20,096 nucleotides of DNA, taken from a virus. The stretch covers positions 1-20,096 of the IMG/VR virus record IMGVR_UViG_3300009154_000372. One strand, given 5' to 3'. Of the stretch, positions 1 through 7,300 are shown one piece after another; position 1 is the first letter of the stretch; each line of letters opens with the position of its first letter. Under the pieces are notes generated by a model, which made no database searches, was not told the origin of the DNA, and was given only the letters and a program-made list of their open reading frames with translations. Both the position numbers and the translations under genes were made by a program.

Positions 1-39
1 ATTCTGACAACGCCTGCTGCGCCTAACGAAGTACCCTAA
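1..39 (+). CDS. Possible C-terminal end of an upstream gene (partial)
   Basis: Frame 1 is open from the window edge to a TAA at 37-39 and would encode ILTTPAAPNEVP. The other two forward frames close at 5-7 and 24-26, so this is the forward frame most likely to carry the end of an upstream late gene. Twelve residues are too few to recognise a family. The Pro/Ala-rich tail would suit a phage structural protein, but this could also be non-coding. Confidence 0.4.
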   Translation: MLTTPAAPNEVP

Positions 40-71
40 TAACTTAGCCCGACTCCGGGGAAAAGGGGGTG

Positions 72-107
72 CTGGCAGACCATCCTTTGGGTTAATGTCT
101 GCCCCAG
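72..107 (+). other. Imperfect hairpin ahead of the lysis cassette
   Basis: Positions 74-80 (GGCAGAC) pair with 97-103 (GTCTGCC). The stem can be extended by CT (72-73) with AG (106-107) across a two-base bulge, and the loop is 16 nt. No T-run follows, so it is not a typical intrinsic terminator. It lies in the only sizeable spacer (40-119) on the + strand and could be an RNA-processing or regulatory structure. I saw no convincing promoter in this spacer. Confidence 0.35.
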
Positions 108-119
108 ATTGTGTGAAAT

Positions 120-611
120 ATGATTGACCCCATAACCATCGGTGCCGCGTTTGCAATAGCAAAGAGCACCATTGCTGGGGTCAAAGAAGCTATTCAGATG
201 GGCAAAGACCTGCAAGAGTGCAGTGGCGACCTGATTAAATTCTTTGAGATGCATGACACCGTTGAAAAGGGTGCAAATCAAGATAAAGCCAAAGCGTCAA
301 ACTCAGAGATGGCGCAGGCGCTTGAGTCTGTGATGCAAGCAAAATTTCTGAGGGATGCTAGAACTAAACTTAAAGAACAGTTAATTTGGTCAGGTCAGGG
401 CGATGTGTGGGAAGCGATCCAAGCCGAGTACAACATGATCGTTGCCAACAGGAAACGGGCGGAACGTGCGGCGGAGGCCAAGGCTAAACTGAAGCGGGAA
501 AATCTGGCAGAGACAGTAAACATCCTGCTGATCGGGTTTGCTTCTATTCTTGCGGCTGGATTTGTCGGCTGGGGTACGTTTGCATTTATTATGTACAAAC
601 TGAGGAATTGA
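120..611 (+). CDS. Conserved phage protein with C-terminal membrane anchor
   Basis: This 163-aa protein of unknown function starts the lysis cassette. Residues 1-30 form an alanine- and glycine-containing, possibly amphipathic helix beginning MIDPITIG. Residues 60-130 are strongly helical and charged (many K, R, E and A). Residues 132-158 form one clear hydrophobic segment, followed by a short basic tail (YKLRN), so the protein is probably tail-anchored in the inner membrane with most of it on one side. The start at 120 gives the MIDP beginning that I recall from related unannotated phage proteins next to holins, although no good Shine-Dalgarno precedes it. It is followed after one base by another membrane protein and then by the holin and endolysin. 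A lysis-accessory role is therefore plausible but unproven, and a virion membrane role cannot be excluded. Confidence 0.85.
   Translation: MIDPITIGAAFAIAKSTIAGVKEAIQMGKDLQECSGDLIKFFEMHDTVEKGANQDKAKASNSEMAQALESVMQAKFLRDARTKLKEQLIWSGQGDVWEAIQAEYNMIVANRKRAERAAEAKAKLKRENLAETVNILLIGFASILAAGFVGWGTFAFIMYKLRN
602..606 (+). promoter_or_regulatory. Ribosome binding site for the 87-aa membrane protein
   Basis: GAGGA lies 6 nt upstream of the ATG at 613, inside the last codons of the preceding gene. It supports the 613 start and coupled translation. Confidence 0.6.
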
Positions 612-612
612 T

Positions 613-876
613 ATGAATTGGACAGATGTAATGAAGGCAATCATTCCGATTGTCGTTGCCTCTCTGGCATGGCTTTTGGGTGAAGTGTCCTCTTTCAATA
701 CCCGTCTAACCAAGATTGAAGGTTCTATGCCTGCGCTGATTACATCCCAAGGCGTACCCACAGACAGCCCCTTGTCTGCCGAAGCTCGGCACAAGCTCAA
801 AGAAGAAATCTACAAAGAGATCAACACCCTACACGTCAAAGTAACCCTGCTCGAAGAGCGTCAGAAAGGAAAATAA
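613..876 (+). CDS. Small single-TM membrane protein, lysis-cassette member (spanin- or antiholin-like candidate)
   Basis: This is an 87-aa protein. Residues 7-23 form one hydrophobic segment (AIIPIVVASLAWLLG). A Ser/Thr/Pro-containing stretch follows at about residues 36-55, and then a charged helix with coiled-coil character (about 55-87, KLKEEIYKEI and VTLLEERQ). An N-terminal anchor followed by a helical soluble part is the architecture of an inner-membrane spanin, and also of many small holin-associated proteins. I see no lipobox-bearing outer-membrane spanin partner inside or beside it, so spanin is only a candidate. It ends in TAATG, overlapping the holin start by one base, and shares its operon. 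The sequence does not settle the function. Confidence 0.8.
   Translation: MNWTDVMKAIIPIVVASLAWLLGEVSSFNTRLTKIEGSMPALITSQGVPTDSPLSAEARHKLKEEIYKEINTLHVKVTLLEERQKGK
863..870 (+). promoter_or_regulatory. Ribosome binding site for the holin
   Basis: AGAAAGGA ends 5 nt before the ATG at 876. It is a good Shine-Dalgarno and fixes the holin start despite the overlap with the preceding stop codon. Confidence 0.65.
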
Positions 877-1370
877 TGGATTGGTTAAAAACGATTGCGC
901 CCACCATAGCCACTGCGCTGGGTGGCCCTCTTGCTGGACTGGCCATTGAGGCGGTGTCAAAAGCCATTGGTATTGACCCCAAGGATGTTCAGTCTACGAT
1001 CAGCGAAGGCAAGTTATCTTCTGACCAGATCATGCTCTTGAAGCAGGCCGAGATTGACATGGCTGCACGGGCGCAGGAGATGGGGCTGGACTTTGCTAAG
1101 TTAAACGTAGAAGACAGGAAGTCTGCGCGTGAGATGCAGGCTGAGACCCGTTCTTACATCCCTGCTGTTCTTGCTGTATCGGTCACCATCGGATTCTTTG
1201 GCATCCTGATTGGCATGATGACGGAGACCTTTAAAGCATCTGACGCCCTGATGTTGATGCTTGGCTCTCTTGGCACCGCTTGGACGGGCATCATTGCGTT
1301 TTACTTTGGTTCGTCCGCTGGCTCTCAAGCTAAGGATGATCTTCTCCACCAATCTACGCCTATAAAATGA
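876..1370 (+). CDS. Holin, GTA-type three-TM holin family
   Basis: This 164-aa protein matches the holin family described for gene-transfer-agent release. The N-terminus has an amphipathic, glycine-containing helix (residues 8-32, ALGGPLAGLAIEAVSKAIG). A charged helical middle follows (50-92, with the LKQAEIDMAARAQEMG type of sequence). Two strong membrane segments lie at 94-114 and 123-145, and the tail motif FYFGSSAGSQAK is characteristic of the family. Such proteins assemble in the inner membrane and open it at the end of infection so that the endolysin reaches the peptidoglycan. Its place immediately before a GH19 endolysin, overlapping it by the four bases ATGA, supports this role. The family call rests on recognition of sequence features, not on a search. 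Confidence 0.87.
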   Translation: MDWLKTIAPTIATALGGPLAGLAIEAVSKAIGIDPKDVQSTISEGKLSSDQIMLLKQAEIDMAARAQEMGLDFAKLNVEDRKSAREMQAETRSYIPAVLAVSVTIGFFGILIGMMTETFKASDALMLMLGSLGTAWTGIIAFYFGSSAGSQAKDDLLHQSTPIK

Positions 1371-1960
1371 TTACTGCTGAACAACTGGCAAAGCTAAAGA
1401 TTGACCCCGAGTGGCTGGAGCCTTTAAACGACACGTTCCAACGGTACGACATCAACACTCCCCTGCGGATGGCCGCGTTTATTGGGCAGTGCTCCCATGA
1501 ATCCGGTGGTTTTAAGGTCTTGCGGGAAAACTTAAACTACAGCGCAGAACGCTTGTGCAAGGTCTGGCCCAGTCGTTTTCCTTCACTGGAGGCCGCGCAA
1601 CCTTTCCACAGAAACCCTGACATGATTGCCGACAAGGTGTACTCTGGCCGGATGGGCAACAACGAGGAGGGCGATGGCGCTCTGTACATTGGGCGCGGCT
1701 GCATTCAGTTGACGGGCAAGGACTCCTATACACTGGCTGGAGACGCTCTTGGAGTAGACTTTCTGCACAGCCCTGATCTTGTATCAATCCCCAAGTACGC
1801 AGCCCTGACCGCCGGGCGGTTTTGGAACAAACGAAACTTGAACAAAGAAGCTGACGCCAAGGATTACTTGGGGATGACAAAGAAGATTAACGGTGGCACA
1901 ATCGGGTTTGACGATAGGGTTGCTCATATCAATACCGCCCTTGACGTGTTGTCTGCATAA
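1367..1960 (+). CDS. Endolysin, glycoside hydrolase family 19 (chitinase-like)
   Basis: This 197-aa protein is the expected size for a single-domain phage GH19 lysin. It cleaves glycan strands of peptidoglycan in the periplasm. Residues 36-49 contain the catalytic motif (AAFIGQCSHESGGF), with E45 as the likely general acid. E100 or E101 in NNEEGDG is the likely second acidic residue. Residues 107-117 carry the conserved YxGRGxxQLTG motif that lines the substrate cleft. The later FWNKRNLN and TKKINGG segments also fit the family. There is no signal peptide or signal-anchor, so export should depend on the holin encoded just upstream. The start ATG lies within the holin stop (ATGA), which indicates coupled translation. 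The protein has no separate cell-wall-binding domain. Confidence 0.93.
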   Translation: MITAEQLAKLKIDPEWLEPLNDTFQRYDINTPLRMAAFIGQCSHESGGFKVLRENLNYSAERLCKVWPSRFPSLEAAQPFHRNPDMIADKVYSGRMGNNEEGDGALYIGRGCIQLTGKDSYTLAGDALGVDFLHSPDLVSIPKYAALTAGRFWNKRNLNKEADAKDYLGMTKKINGGTIGFDDRVAHINTALDVLSA

Positions 1961-1968
1961 GGTTTGCA

Positions 1969-4089
1969 ATGCTCAAGAAACTGACTTTAAAGGCGGGGGT
2001 TAACCGTGAAAACACTCGGTACACAAACGAGAACGGTTACTATGTCTCCGATAAGGTTCGGTTTCGTCAGGGCACGCCAGAGAAGATAGGCGGCTGGACA
2101 CGCATCTCAGACAATACATTCCTTGGAACGTGTCGATCTCTCTGGAATTGGATCAATCTTGGTGGGGCTAACTTTCTTGGCCTTGGAACAAACTTGAAGT
2201 TTTACATTGAATATGGCGGCGTATACAACGACATCACGCCCATTCGCGCCACCTCCACAATTAACAACAATCCGTTTGTAGCCACGCTAGGTTCTTCAAC
2301 CATAACGGTTACTGACACGGCGCATGGTGGAGTTACAGGCGACTTTGTAACTTTCAGTGGCGCTACGGGCTTGGGTGGAAACATCACGGCCACTGTTTTA
2401 AATGCTCAATATCAAATCACCGTAATAAGCGCGGACAGCTATACGTTTACAGCTACGGCTACAGCTACTGCGGCTGACGTTTTAGGTTCTCCCGGAGGTG
2501 GTGCGGCCGTTGTTGCAGCCTACCAAATCAATGTCGGCGCTGATTCATCCACTCTGGCGTTTGGTTGGGGCGGTGGTGGCTGGGGTTCTGGTACATGGGG
2601 TTATGGAACATCAACTGCCGTGCCTATCCGCCTATGGAGCCAAATGAACTTTGGTGAAGACTTGGTTTTTGGCCCGCGTCAAGGCCCAATTTACTACTGG
2701 TCAAACTCTTCTGGATTAACTGCTCGTGGTGTTTTGCTTTCCAGCACTGGCGGTTCTGTTACGTTTACTAACGCCAGCCCTACAGTAGTTACTGCAACTA
2801 CCACATTTACCGCCGGTACAACGCTTCAGTTTGCTGCTACTACTTCATTGCCCGCAGGCATCACAGCCTTAACAACTTACTACGTTACCAACGTAAGCGG
2901 TTTAACTTTTAAACTGACAGATAGCGCGGGCACGTTAATCAACACTACCTCTACGGGTACGGGGGTGTATATCTCTAATATCGTAGATGTGCCAATTTCT
3001 CAAAACTACCTTTTAGTGTCTGACGCCTCCCGGTTTATCTTTGCTTTCGGTGTAAATGATTACGGTAGCGCAACACAAAATCAAATGTTGTTGCGTTGGT
3101 CGGATCAGGAAAACCCAATTCAATGGACTCCCGCCGCAACCAATCAGGCCGGCAGTTTGCTGTTATCTCACGGCTCACAGATCATTACAGCCTTGCAAAC
3201 ACGGCAGGAAATACTGGTTTTTACCGATTCAAGTTTGTATTCGCTCCAATACGCAGGGCCGCCTGTAGTGTGGGGCTCCCAGTTGCTAGCTGATAACATA
3301 TCTATTGCAAGCGAAAATGCTGCCGCAGTAGCGTCTGGCGTTTGTTATTGGATGGGCATAGACAAGTTTTACAAATACGATGGCCGCACCCAAACCTTGC
3401 GTTGCGATTTGCGTCAATACATTTACAACGATATAAACCTTAATCAATCTGCTCAATTTTTTGCCAGCACTAACGAAGGCTTCAATGAGGTCTGGTTTTT
3501 TTATTGTTCAGCAGCCTCCAGTACCATTGATCGCTACGTCATCTATAACTATTTTGAAAACAACGGTGACGGCGTATGGTATTACGGAAACATGGTTAGA
3601 ACCGCGTGGCTTGATTCTGGCCTAAGAAACTACCCAATGGCCGCAACAGGCATAAACAATATTGTAAATCACGAAAGTGGCGTAGACGATAACGCTACCG
3701 CTACTACCGTTGCCATCAACGCCATTATTGAAACGTCTGAGTTTGACATTGATGACGGCGACAGTTTTGGTTTTGTACGCCGCATTCTTCCTGATATTAC
3801 GTTTTCGGGGTCTAATGGAGTTAACACCCCACAAGTCACAATGACGTTAATTCCCATGCAAAACTCCGGTTCTGGGGCTAATAACCCACAGTCTGTCGGC
3901 GGAGAGAGTTACGCCAGCATTGCACGAATTGCTACAGCCCCCATTGAGGAGTTCACAGGGCAGGTATTTATCCGTGTGCGCGGGCGTCAGATGATCCTCA
4001 AAATTGAGTCTAACCAGATTGGTACGCAGTGGCAGCTTGGCTCCCCCCGTATTGACATTCGCCAAGATGGGCGTCGAGGTAACTCATGA
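1969..4089 (+). CDS. Large tail protein, probable nozzle or hub-like protein
   Basis: This 706-aa protein begins with a conserved block (residues 8-50: GVNRENTRYTNENGYY, then DKVRFRQGTPEKIGGW) that I associate with podovirus tail or DNA-stabilising proteins. By style it is closest to the P22 gp10/T7 gp12 functional class, but the exact family is uncertain. Two Ser/Thr/Val-rich beta-sandwich-like modules appear inserted at about residues 104-174 and 257-334. Between them is a Trp/Gly motif near residues 197-212 (FGWGGGGWGSGTWGYG). The rest alternates beta-strand-like segments, which could form a propeller around the DNA channel. It starts 8 nt after the endolysin, with only a weak AAGG upstream, and overlaps the next gene by four bases. 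It could instead be a different tail-fibre or baseplate-like protein. Confidence 0.88.
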   Translation: MLKKLTLKAGVNRENTRYTNENGYYVSDKVRFRQGTPEKIGGWTRISDNTFLGTCRSLWNWINLGGANFLGLGTNLKFYIEYGGVYNDITPIRATSTINNNPFVATLGSSTITVTDTAHGGVTGDFVTFSGATGLGGNITATVLNAQYQITVISADSYTFTATATATAADVLGSPGGGAAVVAAYQINVGADSSTLAFGWGGGGWGSGTWGYGTSTAVPIRLWSQMNFGEDLVFGPRQGPIYYWSNSSGLTARGVLLSSTGGSVTFTNASPTVVTATTTFTAGTTLQFAATTSLPAGITALTTYYVTNVSGLTFKLTDSAGTLINTTSTGTGVYISNIVDVPISQNYLLVSDASRFIFAFGVNDYGSATQNQMLLRWSDQENPIQWTPAATNQAGSLLLSHGSQIITALQTRQEILVFTDSSLYSLQYAGPPVVWGSQLLADNISIASENAAAVASGVCYWMGIDKFYKYDGRTQTLRCDLRQYIYNDINLNQSAQFFASTNEGFNEVWFFYCSAASSTIDRYVIYNYFENNGDGVWYYGNMVRTAWLDSGLRNYPMAATGINNIVNHESGVDDNATATTVAINAIIETSEFDIDDGDSFGFVRRILPDITFSGSNGVNTPQVTMTLIPMQNSGSGANNPQSVGGESYASIARIATAPIEEFTGQVFIRVRGRQMILKIESNQIGTQWQLGSPRIDIRQDGRRGNS

Positions 4090-4340
4090 GCTTGTTCACC
4101 ATTGTCTCCCCGCCACGTCCTACGTCTGCCCCAAAAGACTACGATCAGGACTTCATGGCCCAGATGCAGAACATCTTGAACTTGTTCTTTCAACAAATAA
4201 ACGCCATACAGCCAATCAATATTGCCAAGTTAAACATTAACTTAAACACACTTCCAACTGAGGCGGATGTGGCTAATCTACGGGTAGGTGATGTATATCG
4301 AGATACCACGGCCAGCAACGTATTAAAAGTGAAAGTCTGA
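4086..4340 (+). CDS. Small conserved tail-associated protein of unknown function
   Basis: This is an 84-aa protein whose start overlaps the preceding tail gene (ATGA). It has a Pro-rich beginning (residues 9-16), a helical segment (18-42, DYDQDFMAQMQNILNLFFQQ) and a C-terminal block with TLPTEADVANLRVGDVYRDT and a Val/Lys-rich end (LKVKV). I recall similar short proteins after nozzle-like genes in environmental phages, all without a known role. The conserved C-terminal block looks like a short beta hairpin that might dock to the tail. There is no signal peptide or membrane segment. Tight coupling to the nozzle-like gene suggests that the two products work together. Confidence 0.83.
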   Translation: MSLFTIVSPPRPTSAPKDYDQDFMAQMQNILNLFFQQINAIQPINIAKLNINLNTLPTEADVANLRVGDVYRDTTASNVLKVKV

Positions 4341-4341
4341 C

Positions 4342-7300
4342 ATGGAACCACTATCAAGCAACTTGCTGCCAGACGACACACAACCACAGCCGTCTGCTGC
4401 GTATCAGTGGGCCATGAGTCCAGATGGCGGCGGCTTGGATGCCATGTACCGCAGCATTGCTCAGTTTGCTTCTACAAATCCCGATGAAGCTGCTATTGCC
4501 CAAGCTCAAGCTCAATTTGGCGTAAGCCCTACAGACTATCAAAATGCTTTGGCATGGGCTGCTCAACAGAACCCCGGGCAAGTTGAGGCGGCCCCAACAA
4601 CAACACCGCCCGTTGGCCCCACTGGAACGCCGGCCGGCATTGCAACTTTGGCCTCTGCGGCACAGCAAGTAGCTGCCCCATCTACTGCTACGCCGTACTC
4701 TCCCTCGGGAATTGCAACAGTAGCTCCAGCGACCGCCAATCCCGCTCCAGTAAGCCCACCAGCCGTTGCTGCGCCCACCGGAATTGCAACAGTAGCTCCA
4801 GAGGTAATGTACAAGGCGGCTTCTGTAGAAGCCCCGCCAGTTGGCCCACCCGGGCCCGCCCCAGTAAGCCCGCCAACCGTTACCACGCCGCAGATACAAG
4901 CCAGTTATACAGCTTTAAAAGGTACAAACGATGATTTGTTAATCTGGGTTGCTCAACAAGTATCCAAGGGCGCAACCATAGACCAGTTGTCTGCAGTCTC
5001 TGGGTACAAACCAGAAGAGCTAAAGCCGGTTATAGAAAAAGCTGTTGGCACTTTTGGCGATGGCAACATTACCAAAGAGGAAAAAGACTTTATTGACTGG
5101 AAGATGGCCCAGTCAAATCAAACTGGTGGCGGCACTCAAGCGGATGTGTTTGCCAGACAAGGCATTCAAAATATATATACAGACCCAACTCTTCGCGCTC
5201 AAGCCAAAGAACAAATTGAACGATCTAATCGTCGTGAGGCCTTGGGTGTAGCTCAGGCTGATGCCGCTCCGTGGACAGACCCAAATTGGAAAACGTATTT
5301 AGGCACCAACAAAGAGGCGTACAACACTGCTAAACAAGTGCTGGCTGACCCTGCATTTGCTGCTAAATTTTCTGCGCAAACTGGATTGACTGGTGCCAAT
5401 TTAAATAACTGGGTGACTGCCGCTATGTCGCCCGCAACTCGTCAACAGCAGCAACTGGCCGCGTCTATTAATGGGCCTTTGGTAGCCGGCCCGGGCGGGA
5501 ATGATGCCTCACGTTATTCTGAATATCACGCCCCCGGAGAGGCTATAACTTCTGGCGAGAAATTCTCCAAACAATACACCAACGATGAGCTGGCGGCAGT
5601 ACGCAATGGAATGGAGACCTATCGGTACGACCCAGATTCAATGGCAAAGTTCATGACCGCATACGGCGTCACAAAAGACGATGCCGGCCTGATACTGGGC
5701 ATGTCCAAAAATGAAATGAATAAGTTTCTTGGGGCAAATAAAGACACTGTCCCAACTGCAAAATCTGACAGCGCAGGTCTTGGTTCCCTTGCCAACATCA
5801 ATCTGGGTGCGGCCAATGCGTTTGAGGCATTGGATGACAAGACTCGCAAAGATTTAACCTTGGAGTGGATGAAAACCAACGGAGTTGATTCAAAAGTCAA
5901 CGGGCAAACAAGCGAGGAATACAAGTGGACGCCCTATGTTGTTGGTGGAAGACCCGCCTCGCTTGAGCAAGGCCATGCATTAGATAAAAGCTACAGCGAC
6001 TTTGTTGCAAATTACAACAAGACGCACGATTTTCAGCCATTTAGCTTGGACAAAGCCAGTGCGTTTAATCAGTTGGACAAAGACGCGCAAAACAAAATAA
6101 CGACCGAATGGCAAAAGCAAAACGGCGTTGTTTTAATGAACAAGGATACGTCTGGCAACCCGGCGTTTACTTTGGCTAATGGAAAGGCCGTAAGGGGCGA
6201 AGACGCTGTTGGGATGCAGTCTAGTTACGACAAAATGATTGCGGACTATAACGCAACGCATAAACCAACTGTTTCACCGCAAGCCTCACCGCAATCTGGA
6301 ATTGCCAGTATTGTTGCCGCCAACGCAGCAGCTCAACAGAATAAGCCTGTAAGCCCAACCAATCCTCCAGCAGTTAGCGGTGCAACGCCATTATCTGCGC
6401 AGGATTTTTCCACTCAGTACACTGCGCTTCAAGGCAAGAAAGATGCTACGCCGCAAGAGTGGTCTACGTTTCTTGCTTCCGCACTTGCCAACCCGCAGAT
6501 CAAAACAGCATACGGCGACAAGCTGATTCCTGCGTATCAGTCACTGAACGCGCAGCAGTACACCACCTCACTGTTGACTGATCCGTATGCATCCGGCACT
6601 GATATTCAGAAACAAATTAAAACGCTGATGGATGACCCTACTTCCAAAGAGAAGTACGGCGACAAACTACAGGCAATTTACGACAAAGCAGGCACCCCGC
6701 AATCAGGTTACTACGGCGGCAAACAATACGACAGCCTGAACCCTCTGGCGGTTGACAACATTTTTAACCAGTTAAAGGCGCAGCAAAATGCTCTAGGTAC
6801 TGACAAAATAATGCAGGGCGGGGCCATAAACGGCAATGACAAAGGCTTTGGCTCAGTAGATGCGGTGACTATGGACATGGCCAAGAACTTGGCGGCGTCA
6901 GGAATTACTGACATCAAACAAGTTGGACAGGGTATGTCGTACTACCAGCAACCTGTTATATCTCGTTATGTAACCAACGATGGTATACAAGTTGAGGCAA
7001 AGGACGGCAAGTACTTTACCAATATTGTTGATCCCAACGATTCAGAAAAATATATTACAAAAGAAGTTGATCCCAAAACTGTTACCAAACAGATGGGCAT
7101 CATGACTGAACAAGCGACAGGCGATAATTCGGAATACGGAACATCTTCAATGGAGGCATTTACTCCTTTGACTGATGAACAACAGAAACAAGTTAAAACT
7201 GATGCCAAAGGCAATATAACTTTTCCTGTTCCGGGAGGCGAAGGAATCATCAACAAAGAAACTGGTCAACGTCTGGCCAGCAATTACAGCGAGCGCACCC

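Noticed and set aside
72-107. The hairpin as a Rho-independent terminator of the upstream gene
   Set aside because: The sequence after the stem is CCAGATTGTG-like with no T-run, and the stem is bulged with a large loop.
4708-4801. Identical 22-bp repeats as a possible CRISPR or recombination site
   Set aside because: There are only two copies, with a 50-nt interval that is itself in-frame coding linker. They are explained by peptide repeat duplication.
4354-4899. A 181-codon open frame on the minus strand
   Set aside because: It is antisense to a Pro/Ala linker. The Arg/Gly/Trp/Cys-rich translation is an artefact of the complementary codons.
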